Shown in pieces: positions 38,430 to 49,510 of a stretch of DNA of 64,000 nucleotides (the first letter of the stretch is position 1; every line of letters starts with the position of its first letter). Both the position numbers and the translations under genes were made by a program. The notes beneath the pieces were generated by a model, which saw nothing but the letters and a program-made list of their open reading frames with translations, was not told the DNA's origin and did not search any database. The DNA is taken from positions 1-64,000 of the forward strand of contig JAIWNI010000017.1 in NCBI GenBank assembly GCA_025331435.1. The letters run 5' to 3'. The stretch is from Choanephora cucurbitarum (taxonomy: Eukaryota; Mucoromycota; Mucoromycetes; Mucorales; Choanephoraceae).

Positions 38430-39430
38430 CATTCAAAGTAAGCCTGAGGCTCGAGGAGCCAAGTGGGCTTACCGCAAAAAGAAAAAGACTATGGCAACAG
38501 TCCCAATTCAACTAAGCACCAAAGAGCCAAAAAGTTTTGGATAAGTTACTACCGCTACCATCGTGCTGGTACTTACAACAAAAGATTCAGAGATGCTACT
38601 TTTACTAGGCTTATCCAAAAAATCAAGAAAGATTGAATATGGCACTACCTTGACTGCCAGCTACTTCAGTGATGATCCCAACACCGTCATTCTCCAGTAC
38701 AAAGGTCAACATAATCACACACTTGGCAGTGCTGATGACTTAAGATTTTTCTTCTTTCCACTGCTGTCAAGTGCGAGGCTGAGAGTCGTCTCCACAAAGG
38801 ATAGGGCAGGCGAGAGATTCGTATCGCATTAGACAGACACTTGATTGAGCTTGTTGCTGCATCCTCTTTGTTTTTTTATGCATAGGGATTAGTTTGTGTA
38901 TCGCGACGATGTATGCAATATATGGAGGCGCATCGAAGAGGCCAAATATAAGCTTTGCGATAGTATGTATGAATCAGTGAAGCTTTGGCTTTGCAACTGA
39001 GTGAGACTTGCTCGTCTGAAGTTTACAATCTTCCACACTTTGTTTCTTGTACTTTTTTGGGTTCATGTTAAGCTGGCAACTTGACTTGTTGCAAGCTGCA
39101 ACTAAACTTTGCACTTATATAACTCATAAGGTGACCCATATAAAGGATACCTTTTCTTTTTTGCTCTAGTGTAATCCGTCATCCTATCGCTGGGACTGGA
39201 TGTCCTGTAACTTATTGTTTTACTTCTAGCAATAGTTGTGATCCAATCACTGAGTTCCTTCCAAAATTGTAACTGATGCTTTAAATGCTGAGCTAGAAGC
39301 TATCCATATTTTCTTTCCCTTTGTATCAGCACAGGGTGTCTCTTATGTTTTTTGTGCTTGGTCTGCACACTCCAGTCTCAATAATGCCACGAAAGGCCAT
39401 AGTTTTATCAACATTTGATTACTTGTACTC
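38430..39430 (+). pseudogene. relic of a Mutator-like (MULE) transposase gene
   Basis: Scattered plus-strand pieces in changing frames read in the order of a Mucorales MULE-type protein. First comes a zinc-binding/FLYWCH-like end, GQHNHTLGSADDLRF (about 38706-38752). Next is FVYRDDVCNIWRRIEEAKYK (38892-38950), then VIRHPIAGTGCPVTYCFTSS (about 39172-39230), which matches the strand around the central catalytic region of MULE transposases. Many stops and frame changes separate them. No terminal repeats were located by eye. Confidence 0.6.
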
Positions 39431-40224
39431 TGTCAAAACATACTTTTAGTGCGTATCTTGTAGAAGGCAATCACAGTTATCAAAATTCTTCATCTTTCAA
39501 CTTGATTGTTTACTCTAAACCTTATCCACTATATCATGACTCATTGTTCTCTGATAGATATGAAACCAGATAGACAACGGGCGAGGTGGCTTCCAAGTGC
39601 AATGACCCATGATATATGTCTCTTTGCTACCTCATCTGGATGTGGCTAATATACTAAGAGGCGCAATATGCTCTTAGCAAACAATGCGTTCGATCAAGTA
39701 GATACATCTTTGTTCTTTGGTTGAATTGGATCGAGTTTTTTTTTGATAACCAAAAAGAAAGTTATTCCAAGGGAGCCGGGGACCATCATTGTACAAAAAT
39801 TGACAGGCAAACAGAAAGATGACTTTAGCCAAAGATAAGTTAACTTATCTGATATTCATTGATTTCGAAAAATCTAAAACAGCTTCAAGAGAAGGACTTT
39901 TCTGTTCAATATCGCTCTTTTCTTCCTTTCAATTCCCTTTACTTGCAATGACAAGTAGGTTGATAGCTCAATTGCTTAATCGTCTATGCCACTATATGTA
40001 AACTTACTACCGCTACCGACTAGGTAAAATAAAGCACACAACACGGACTAGTTTTTCCAGTAAAAGGAAACCTCTATCTCCACCTTTGGAGCATCTTGAC
40101 AAGCACAAATAGTTTTCTCTGAAGGACAGCTATAGCGACGGCAATATAATGGATCACCTATCATAACTTTAGGTAAGGCTTCTTTTCTCTTTAAGCCATC
40201 TTTGAGCTTGTTCATTATGGTATT
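39431..40224. other. sequence between the two transposon-type relics
   Basis: No confident coding sequence. If the Fanzor-like reading downstream is right, its missing N-terminal half should lie here but is not recognisable. A minus-strand frame at 40048-40230 with several Cys residues is unexplained. Confidence 0.4.
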
Positions 40225-41095
40225 TATCATTACCTTCCACTTCCTTTAGCTGACGAAATCACAAACCATAAAACATTTGATCAAATCACTTTTGATGAAG
40301 ATGCTGAAGCTCCTGTATTTGCTGGTTTGGTCCGACTGTATGAAGATATTCGCTTAACTTATGACAGATAGCTCAGACTCATGTTAATCAAGTTGTACTG
40401 GGAAGAACAAGAACAAAAGAAGGCTTTAAGCTGGAACATAATCCATCTAGTACTCCCAGGCGTAAAAAGAGAAGAAGGTTCAAAAGAGAGTATCAACAAG
40501 AGCTTATGCTGAATGATGGTACTTGAAGGACTGTTGTTACATATGGAGACTCAAGTATTTGTGGCACTTACAGAGGAAATACGCTAGTTCCTGCTAAGAC
40601 TATCCAACAACGATTAGTCCAGCGCACAATCGTTGTTCCTGTCGGCGAGCTCGGCACAACTGTTATCTGCTGCCACTGCGAAAGAAGACTCAGCAGCATT
40701 GCGTCTCCTTTGAACACATTCACTCATAGAAGGAAAAGGCATCGTGCGAGTGAAATAGAAAGGATAAGAGTCAAGTGTTGTGACAAAGAAGACAGTACCT
40801 TGCGTTTGACAAGTCAGTGTCAGGAAAGAAAAGTTATACGCCGCAATCGCGTCATCTGTCCATTGAAGCTGTGTCCAGCAAATAAGGACACTGGCTTAGT
40901 AAGTTTTCTCTCAAGTTTTTTTTTAAAAACTACAGAGGATTGTTGGTTGACATGTCATGTATCTTATAGTACTGGAGCAGATATGTGAATGCTGCAGCAG
41001 ACAATAGGAGAATATTTGTCGAGTACATCCGCTCTGGTTATGATCTTGTCTCGCGGTCTGTAGCATTGAGATGTCAACAAGATCAAGGACTCTAG
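40225..41095 (+). pseudogene. decayed Fanzor/TnpB-like RuvC nuclease gene (C-terminal half)
   Basis: A frame from 40527 to 40898 joins across a clean intron (40899-40969, GTAAGT...CTTATAG) to 40970-41095 (stop). In order it shows VVTYGDSSICGTYRGNT, then VVPVGELGTTVICCHC (candidate RuvC-II Glu followed by CxxC), a basic segment, a second Cys pair CPLKLC, and RYVNAAADNRRIFVEYI. The last aligns with the RuvC-III motif of TnpB/Fanzor proteins (usually RD.NAA.N), with the catalytic Asp replaced by Tyr. Upstream, LYWEEQEQKKA and VRLYEDIRLTYDR lie in a shifted frame with stops near 40368 and 40524. The family reading is from motif order and memory, not a search. Inactive by inspection. Confidence 0.5.
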
Positions 41096-41291
41096 TCAAA
41101 GTCTATCATGCGATTTATTTCACCTATTAGGACAGAAATGTAAGGTCCTACATTTAGATATTTGGTAGTCACACCAACTCTTATTGGGGGAAAATAAGCA
41201 GGTTCTGTATTTCATAGGCTTTTTTTTTTTATTGTATTGTATTATCTAATAATACTTAGTTTTATTCACCTTATAATTAAGGAAACCGTGT

Positions 41292-41333
41292 GTGCGTGTA
41301 CGTGTGTGTGTGTGTGTATGTATATATGTGTAC
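41292..41333. repeat. GT-rich microsatellite
   Basis: Imperfect GT/TG run (with GTAC and TATA interruptions) about 80-120 bp before the WD40 gene start. Confidence 0.75.
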
Positions 41334-41411
41334 GCACTATCCCTATTAATCGACTTGTGTGTGTACATTGCGTTTATAAATCACTCTAATCTGAAAATAA
41401 TAACCAGAAAT

Positions 41412-43309
41412 ATGGTGCTCACAAGTGAAGAAGTCAACATCATTGTGTATAAATACCTTCAAGAATCAGGTAAAGACGATTCAGTTTTCTAAAAAAAAAA
41501 TGTACCGGTTCATCTTACAAGACAAGCTTTTTCTTATAAAATAAAAAGGTTTTCGACATACATCGTTTGCTTTTCAGTATGAAAGTCAAGTTGAAAAATC
41601 AACCTATCGAGATGCACAAATACAGCCTGGAGCTCTTATCAACATCATCCATAAAGGGCTTCAGTTTATGGAAATCGAAGCCCACATGAACGAAGTAAAC
41701 ACGACGAACTGTTTTGTCACGACGCGTTTATCTAATCATCTCAATAGGATGGTGAACTCATGGAATGCAGTGTGCCTTTCTCTCTTTTAGAACCTCATCA
41801 TTGTGAATTGACAGGAAATACGTTCAACAGCGAGCCCATGTCTATAAAACCGCCTACATCAGCTAAACGACAACGCAAAGAAGAAAAGAAACAGAAAGAT
41901 AGAGAAAAAAGAGCTAGAAGAGAAAACATAGAGGAGGAGATAGATGGTCGTATTAAAGAAGAAAATGGAGGTGCCAGTTCAGCCATGGAAGATGTCGTGA
42001 AAGAAGAGCCAACAACCATTAAAGAAGATCATGTCACTGTCTTGAAAGGACATAAAAGCGAAGTGTTCTCATGTGCATGGAATCCAGTATTACCTTCCCT
42101 ATTGGCATCAGGGTAAGTTGTATAAAGAAACATATTGATACAACATGAGCATTAAATCAGGAGATTTTGTTTTCTCATGTTAGTTCTGGAGATGCAACTG
42201 CTCGATTATGGAATGTCCCAGCTAATAAAGACGAAGCAACAGAACCAATTGTGTTGAACCATCTGCCAAACTTAAATGACAATAAAGATGTCACCACACT
42301 GGATTGGAATGTAAGTTCTGCATCTGTCTTGTTTGTTCTGCTCTCTCACTTCATCTTTTCCTGAAATATAGCCTTCTGGAACATTACTAGTCACCGGCTC
42401 TTATGATGGACAGGCAAGAATTTGGACACAGAAAGGTCAATTGAGATTTGTGATGGGACATCATAGTGGGCCTATCTTCTCTCTCAAATGGAACATGCGT
42501 GGTGATTTAGTGCTGAGTGGCAGTGCAGATACAACAACCATCGTATGGGATCCAGAGACAGGTGAAATGAAACAACAATTTGAGATTCATAGTTGTAAGT
42601 TACCCTTTCGAAACAAGAATTCTTTTTATTTACTTTTCTCTTTTCAAGTGGCTATTTTGGATGTGGATTGGATGGATAATACAACATTCGCCTCTTGCTC
42701 TTCTGATAAAACGATTTATGTATGTCGAGTGGGATCACCCAAACCTTTAAAGAAATGGATTGGACATGAAGATGAAGTCAATGCCGTTCGTTGGGATCCC
42801 TCAGGTCAATACTTGGCTTCTTGTTCAGACGACATGACCACTAAAATCTGGAGTCTATCTTCTGACGAACCCGTGCGAGAGATTAAGGGACACAACCTTC
42901 AGATCTACACAATACAATGGGCACCTTATACAAACAATTCGCCGAGAATTCTAGCCACAGCCAGTTTTGATGCTACTGTCCGCCTTTGGGATGCGCTCAA
43001 GGGTACTTGTCTTCATGTGCTAAAGAATCATAGTGAGGCTGTCTATTCCATCTCTTTCAGTCCTGATGCTCGCTTATTGGCCTCTGGTAGTTTCGATGAA
43101 GTATTGAATGTCTGGGACACAAAGGTAATAGGATAATAATAAGACATCATCAAACTAAAACAGTATTTCTTTGATAGGATGGTACATTGAAGAAGACATT
43201 CAAGGCAAATGGTGGTATTTTTGAAGTACATTTTAACAAGACAGGCGATAAAATAGCTGCGTGCACTTCCAATAAGCAAGTTGTCATTTTGAACAGCATT
43301 CAATCTTAA
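41412..43309 (+). CDS. LisH/WD40 protein, TBL1/TBL1XR1/SIF2 type
   Basis: Corepressor-complex subunit (Set3/SMRT-N-CoR type) that binds histone deacetylase complexes. Seven exons (41412-41469, 41549-41694, 41748-42112, 42184-42310, 42372-42594, 42649-43124, 43178-43309) join to 508 residues. The N-terminal LisH is VLTSEEVNIIVYKYLQESG then FRHTSFAF. A Lys/Glu-rich linker follows, then a WD40 propeller (LKGHKSEVFSCAWNP, DATARLW, HHSGPIFSLKWN, DTTTIVWD, DDMTTKIWS, DATVRLWD). The start at 41412 is chosen because it directly begins the LisH motif; upstream in-frame codons are GT-repeat-derived. Confidence 0.93.
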
Positions 43310-43451
43310 ATTCTTATGTTTAATAACCATTTTTTTCTCCTTTCTTTAATAAAACAAACTGACATGTAACTTTTTTTTTTGTAAAACAAAAATGGACCCC
43401 GCTCACATAGCTGCATAATCTTTCTCTTCTTTTCTTATCGTTTATATATAT

Positions 43452-45238
43452 ATGAATTGTCATTATTGCACTATTGCTCATCGCAAATTCTATTGCTCAG
43501 ACTGTATCAAAGAAAAGTAAGAAAGAGATGAACAGAAGGAATCAAGACAACTTAGATGACTATTAGACTTCAAAAGCATAATGAACAGATAAGCTTCTTG
43601 ATCGCAGAGAAAGACACTGCTGTGGCAAAAGCAACTACCTTTTTTGAAAAAGCAACTTTGCTTCAACAACAGATTGCAGAAAAGAACAAGCGAGCCAGAA
43701 GGATCGAACAGATCCAAGAAAGACAAGCACGATTGAAAACTGAATGTAGTCAAAGTAAGTCCATCTTTTTACCTTTTTGTTTCAAAGCGATCTCACCTTT
43801 TTTTTTAAAAAAAAGAAAGACAACGGATCAAAGAACTTGAAAGGCAATTGAAAGAGAGAAAAGCGAGACTGGAAGAAGGCGAAAAGAGAGCCTTGCTGAA
43901 TCAGAAGGCCGATGTTCAGCCCACTATGAAATCATGGCAAAGGATCCATAAGATGACAGTAGGCACTCGACGTATTTTGGTTAATGAAGTCACTTCATTA
44001 TTTGAACTTAAGCCAGGCGTGGTAGAGGAAGTAGAGATAAACCAGGCACCTACAGTTACAGCCTCAGTCGAGTTACCACCCTTCAGTCAGCCAACAGCTG
44101 CTCCTATCGAAGGCAAAGATGATCTTTATATCTGTGGAGTCACATTATCTACACGGCTGATTGATGTCTCAAGTAAGCATTTTGGAACCTATTCTGTTGT
44201 GTCCTAAAATTCATGCCTATCTATAGAGTATAAAAAAGAAGAATTGAATGCGCCTATTGGTCTTGTGGTTCAAATGTTAAATCTGGTTGTACGTTATTTA
44301 GGCATCAAATTACCCTTCATGATCTTTCAAAAAGGCATTCAACACTATATCCGTATGATTCCTTTAAACCCACAAAAATGGAGTAGTGCAAGGTACAAGA
44401 AAAGGAAGTGTATAAGTGATGGTCATGGCTCATGTGTTTTTTTCTCTTAGGAAATTCCCTTTATTTCTTGAGAGAGATGAAAAAAACTTTAAACGGTTTG
44501 TTGTAGGTATGGCTATGTTGAATTACAATCTAGCTTATCTATGCCATACACAAGGGGTAAATATACCACTCAGTCAAGTAGCCAATACCCTTCAGAGTCT
44601 CATGGCCTGTTGTCGTTCACCTCATTTAGGCATGTAAGTTCTTCTGTTGTCTAATTCTGTATTTGTACTAGAGCTGATCCATAAATAGTCAATCTCATGC
44701 GTTGTACTATCAAGGATTACGTGACTTGAATTTCCCAATTGACTTTCATCAAGTCCTAAGGGCTACCACATTACGTTATCGTTGTAGTCATCTGTCATCT
44801 GCCTCTGAAACACCTTTACCTGCTATCCTAAGTCATTCTAATCAACTTCGGGGCGAGTACTTCAAAGTCCGACACCAAGAAGAAGAAGAAGTGGAATATG
44901 AAGGACTTTATGTAGATAGTGACGATGATGAAGATGTCCTGGTTCATTACTCATCCACGAAATCTGAGCAATCCTCTAAAGAAGAAGAAGAAGATGAAGA
45001 AGGGAAAGAGCATCAGAATGAAACATGGAGTTTAGTGGAAGTAGCTCCCTTTCTAGGTGGAAGAACAGCACATAATGGAAATGAAGGTGATAGTCTATTT
45101 CAGATGGGGGCTGCTTCTATTGTGCCTGGTGTATTAAACATGATTGAATCTTTAGGTGGTAATAATACACATACCTATTCAAACTATCACAACCATCATC
45201 TAGATCGTTATTTGTTTGCTAGGAAAAAGAAACAATAA
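43452..45238 (+). CDS. Atg14/UVRAG-family autophagy protein (Atg14-like)
   Basis: Subunit of the class III PI3-kinase complex that directs autophagosome formation. The start MNCHYC...FYCSDC is the paired CxxC motif typical of Atg14. A long coiled coil follows (AEKDTAVAKATTFFEKATLL, RQRIKELERQLKERKARLEE). Next comes the conserved C-terminal core (LYICGVTLSTRLIDVS, LNAPIGLVVQMLNLVVRYLG, GMAMLNYNLAYLCHTQG). Six exons: the first ends near 43514, the second starts with the A before CTTCAAAAGC, and the others are split near 43755, 44172, 44394 and 44633. An acidic low-complexity stretch lies near residues 330-380. UVRAG/Vps38 is the alternative; the N-terminal Cys pair favours Atg14. Confidence 0.85.
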
Positions 45239-45298
45239 TAATAATAACAACAATCATGTCTTTATTTTGTATGTGGTATAAAGAAGCGAGGAATTTTT

Positions 45299-46823
45299 CT
45301 AATTGACTTTTGCTGCAACAGCAGGTTGCATAGAGGGTAAAGGAGGCGTTGTTTGGACGGAGCTCATTCTTTTCTTAGCCCGTTCATCGCCGTGCTGAGC
45401 TGCCTTTTGATACCAGCCCATAGCATCTTGATTATCTTTAGATCGACCAATTCCCATTTCAGCGTAATAGCCCAAGGCAAACTCTGCTTTCGGTAGACCC
45501 TTAAGAGCAGCCAACTTGGCCCAATGATAGGCTTTTTCTTCAGAAGGTGGCAATTGAGGAGGATCACCTGTCAAGTACAGCACAGAAAGTGCAAAACATG
45601 CCTCGGCATGTTCTTGGCGAGCAGCCAATTGATAGAATGACATGCTTTTTATTATATCTGGTTGACACCCTAGATAGCCGTGTTCATAGCATTGGCCCAA
45701 TCGATAGGCAGAAGGAGCGTACCCTAGTTCAGCTGCTTGACGATAGAGTTGAACAGAATAAGAAGTGTCTTTGAAGATGATACCGTCCAATCCCTTTTCG
45801 TGTAATAATCCAAATTCATGTAGTGCATGTGGGTATTCTGGTGTGGCTGCCTCGGCAGATCGCTTCAGCCATTTATTGCCTTCTCGCACATTACGTTGAA
45901 GGCCGAGGTCGCCGTGAATAAATGCAATACCTAGTCTGTACATTGCGCCAGGATGATTTAATGTCGATGCAAGTCTAATTTTGGTAAAAATAATTGCTTT
46001 TAGCCCCCACTTTTTTTTTTTTTACTATTTATAACACGCTTATTTACTTGTAATATTGAATGGCTTTTGACTTGTTTTTGAGACACCCCAAACCGTCTTC
46101 ATAACATTTTGCAGCACTAAAAAAAAAAAAAGTTGAGCTTGAAATAATGATACAATTTTTTTTTTTTTGAAAATGTTACCGATAAGCAGCATCTGCATGT
46201 TGATGTTTGGCAGCTTGTACAAACAGAGGAAATGCACCATTAAAATTTGGTTTCCCAGATTTGTGTAATACACCAGATGCATAGATATTGGCCAAATAGT
46301 ACTGTGAATCGGCATGACCCCGTAAAGCCAAGGTTTTGAGCATCTTGACAGCTTCTGTTAAATAAGCCAATCGTTGTTTGTTGTCCATCACTTTGTTCTT
46401 ACACGACTCAAAAATGAAGATAGCGAGATCGTGTTGTAAATTGGGATCATTGGTTCTCTTTGCGTTCTCTCGGTACATATTGATGGTTTTGTCATACGAT
46501 AGGAGTTCAGCATTTGTACCAGGCTTGAGATGGCTATGGTTCATCAGATAATCACTGTTGATAGAGACAGAAGAACTGACGGTGGAAGGGTATCGATGTG
46601 AGTGCGGAGATGGTGTGGTTGGAATGGATAGACTGCTACTGGATGAACCTGCGCTGATGATAGGGTGATCTCGACTAGATGTTCGGCTGGGTGTCTTTAT
46701 GCTACCCGAGTGCTGGTTTGTTAGCACTGGCATTGATGCACTCGCTTGAGGCATTGGACGCTTTTCTTGTATATTCAATGATGTGGATGAACGCTTAAAG
46801 CTCTTTTTGATTTCTTTCAACAT
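45299..46823 (-). CDS. Sel1-repeat protein (Skt5/Chs4-like)
   Basis: Three exons: 46823 to about 46182, about 46117-46049, and about 45975-45299. The Ser/Pro-rich N-terminus of about 100 residues is followed by repeated Sel1 motifs, for example GHADSQYYLANIYASG, HPGAMYRLGIAFIHG, YAPSAYRLGQCYEHGYLG and LPKAEFALGYYAEMGIG. Such proteins include the chitin-synthase activators Skt5/Chs4 and their paralogues. There is no C-terminal CaaX box here (ends AAVAAKVN), so chitin synthase activation is only a family-level guess. Ends 60 bp from the convergent Atg14-like gene. Confidence 0.87.
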
Positions 46824-47847
46824 TTGATAATTTTTTTTTTAAAGAAACAAAAAGAAGGAAAAAAAGCAGGTTACTTTTTTTTATATAAAAAAAAAGAAGG
46901 CGGATATTGAACGTAATTATAAACTTGTTACTCACTTTTTAAGGCTAAATAAACAAAATGACGTTTGATTCATCTCATGCAATCAAGAAGGAGATAAGAC
47001 ATTGATGAAGGAAGCTCACTTTACTTTTTCTACATTGATCGAAACAAGTTCATTGATTTGTCTGTTTCCATGGCAACAAACTATCGAAGAAATCATCGTT
47101 GCTATACTCTTTTTTTTTTAAAAAAAAATACGTGCTTCTATAGAAAAAACCATTTTCTTTGCACAACCTATAATTTTTTTTTCTGCTTTGTACTAGAATC
47201 GTTTTCATCAACACGTTCTATTAAGACAACACATATTTCAAAGAAAGAAAAGGGAGAAGAGAGAAACAGATGCCAAGCTAAATAACACCAGTCAAGAGGC
47301 TCAGTCGTTATTTTCCTTTTTCTAATTTATAAACCTCGGTATGTATATAAATAAACCAACATGAGATGTATAGTGCCTGAGACACTTTAGGCTTCTCTGA
47401 TTGGCTAATTGATATTTGTTCCTGCCCAATTAAGGTTATCTCAAGGTTTACAGAAAGAAAAGAGAGAAAGCTCCAAGAGAAAAATGGAATATTTTGACAA
47501 TTTGCTGCTTCTCGTTACAAGAAAATAGCTCCAATGCTCAGGTAAGCAAAACACTTGAACCTGATACAAAAAGGGGTGCTAAAATGAGTTTCATCATCTG
47601 ATTTCTGATTAGTTAGCAGCCTATTTACAGCCAATGAGGCAAATCTTTGAATGTATATATTTGAACAATTTATACATCTTGGGACTAATTACATAATTGC
47701 AGCTATCAGAAAACAAGCTGGCTACTCCCTGCATCTCTTTCATCATTTTGATAGAAAGCGGGAAAATAAACGTGTAACATAGATCTCTATAAGTGGAGGT
47801 ATATTTTATGTCTAAAAACAAAGCATCTTCTATGTATATGTCTACTG
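46824..47847. other. intergenic stretch, 1 kb
   Basis: No supported gene. A/T homopolymers near 46860-46900 and 47110-47190 and the promoter side of the Sel1 gene. Confidence 0.45.
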
Positions 47848-48161
47848 TCACTCTACTCGCTGCATAAGTCCCACTTGTTCCTCTTCTTCCTCTTCTTCTG
47901 CCTGTTTAATTCGTTTTTCGTACAATGTATGACTCCAGTCCTAATCCAGCAAGTTAGCATGCTTACAGAAAAGATTCAGTTATCAATACTTACATGAAGA
48001 AAAGATGAATAACGCAAGATGATAAAAATAAGCACAGACACAATCAATACAATATTCATAAACGGTCTCGGCTGACAGTTGTGTTTCTCGGAGTGACATA
48101 TGGTTACTAAGTGACAATTATCAGTACGCTTGTTGATTCTGCCTTCTTTATTAGTTACCAT
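47848..48161 (-). CDS. small single-pass membrane protein
   Basis: Exons 48161-47994 and 47940-47848 join in frame (GTAAGT donor, GGATTAG acceptor, GCTAAC branch site) to 86 residues. The order is a Cys/His-bearing N-terminus (CHLVTICHSEKHNCQPRP), one transmembrane helix (MNIVLIVSVLIFIILRY), then a charged tail with seven consecutive Glu. The family is not recognised. Clean splicing in frame, a plausible topology and a short terminal exon support it as a real gene, but it could be a fortuitous pair of frames. Confidence 0.5.
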
Positions 48162-48552
48162 TCGTCTGTTCTGTTGTCAAGTGGGTATAAGACGATAGAT
48201 GTTGGTTGTTGTCTAGGTAGGTTGCCATACTAACTTTCTCCCACTAGCCTCTCTTGTTTTCTGTAGAGTCTATTTATGTCTAATTATACTATTATGGGCT
48301 TATTGAAAGGAGAGAAAGAAAGAAATCAATAGAAAAAAATTTTCTATTTTAATTTAGAGTTGTACAATTCTCTAAACAAATGAAAAAAAGATAAACTGAT
48401 GATTTATCAGTGTGGAACAATAACGCATAAAAAATGAATCTTTACAGAAAAATAAGCAGTCTTTATTTGTGACTGAACAAGTATTTTTTTTTTATATTTT
48501 TTTTCTCTCTCTTCTTTTTTTTTTTATTCTCTATAAGCAAACTACTATTAAT
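48162..48552. other. divergent promoter region
   Basis: Lies between the small membrane protein gene and the Utp12-domain gene. Long T-rich runs at 48485-48530 immediately precede the ATG at 48553. The open frame does extend upstream to 48469, but those codons are T-homopolymer-derived. Confidence 0.5.
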
Positions 48553-49320
48553 ATGGGCAAGAAAGGATCAAAGCAGAACAATACCACAGAAGTCAGAAGA
48601 GGCTCAGTAACCAACACAGATATCACTATTGTCAATCATAATGAAACAGACCACAGCAAATTTAGTGTGGCCTGTACACCCACTGAAAAAGAACAAACAA
48701 GTCAACCTTGGCAAGAACTAAAAAAGGGCATTCAATCAGTAGATGATATGCGCAAAAGAGTGCGTCAACTACCCTTGGATAATGTCCTGCCTCTCCTAAA
48801 AGAACTCCTCGACTCATTTGAAAAGGACCCCACTGCTCGCGATACAACAGAATGGCTCAAGGTCGTTCTCTTGACACATACAGCCTATTTCATGTCACAA
48901 CCAGATACTGTGCAACGATTGTCTAATGTCTACAAAGCCTTGGATGATCGCTTAACAGCCTATCCTAAATTATTGGCCATGCATGGTCGATTGGATCTTG
49001 TGCAGAATCAAGTAGAAGCCCGTCGTCGTAGGGAGAATGCATCTGATGATGAAAATGCATTAGACACAGAAGATGAAGAGGATGAAGAGGACGAAGAAGA
49101 AGATCAGAGTGAAAGTGAGATTGAAGACGATGATGAAGATATAGAAAGTGATGAAGATGACAATCTGATGGAAATGGATCATGATAATGAAGTAAGATGA
49201 TTACAAGCCTAAAGAGAATGCAAGCTGACTGATCTATTGCTTCTATAGATGTTTAAAGAAGAAGAGCAGGATTCAGGCAGTGAAGATGAAGCAGTGTCAA
49301 GTGATAGTGATTTAGAATAA
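48553..49320 (+). CDS. Utp12-domain protein (C-terminal part of Utp5/WDR43 type)
   Basis: Exons 48553-49191 and 49249-49320 join to 236 residues. The core (PWQELKKGIQSVDDMRKRV, LPLDNVLPLLKELLDSF, HTAYFMSQPDTVQRL, LHGRLDLV-like LAMHGRLDLV) matches the Utp12 domain at the end of WDR43/Utp5 of the small-subunit processome, which makes 18S rRNA in the nucleolus. The acidic tail (runs of Asp/Glu) is usual for nucleolar proteins. Odd point: Utp5 normally has an N-terminal WD40 propeller, and none is encoded here or just upstream. The Met at 48553 (MGKKGSKQ) is chosen over 48469. Confidence 0.8.
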
Positions 49321-49426
49321 AGAAAAAAAGAAAAGAAAAAAAAAGAAGTGCCTATAGAAATCTTGTGTTTAAAAAAGGGAGGGAATTGTTTACCTTGATA
49401 GAGTGTTACAGCTACTCTGAGACTGC

Positions 49427-49434
49427 TATAAAAA
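49427..49434 (+). promoter_or_regulatory. TATA box of the phospholipase D gene
   Basis: TATAAAAA, 77 bp before the ATG at 49511, followed by a TTTTCTTTTTTCT pyrimidine tract. Position and sequence fit a core promoter. Confidence 0.5.
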
Positions 49435-49510
49435 CCCGCTTATTTTTTAATTTTCAGCATATACTTTCTGTTTTTTTTTCTTTTTTCTATTTATTTATTT
49501 CTTTGAAACT

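Noticed and set aside
40048..40230. Minus-strand Cys-rich frame next to the Fanzor-like relic
   Set aside because: Short, opposite in strand to the relic and without a clear zinc-finger pattern; could be a further relic but cannot be supported.
41292..41411. Upstream extension of the TBL1-like frame
   Set aside because: The added codons derive from the GT microsatellite and give a hydrophobic peptide foreign to the family; the LisH motif starts right after the Met at 41412.
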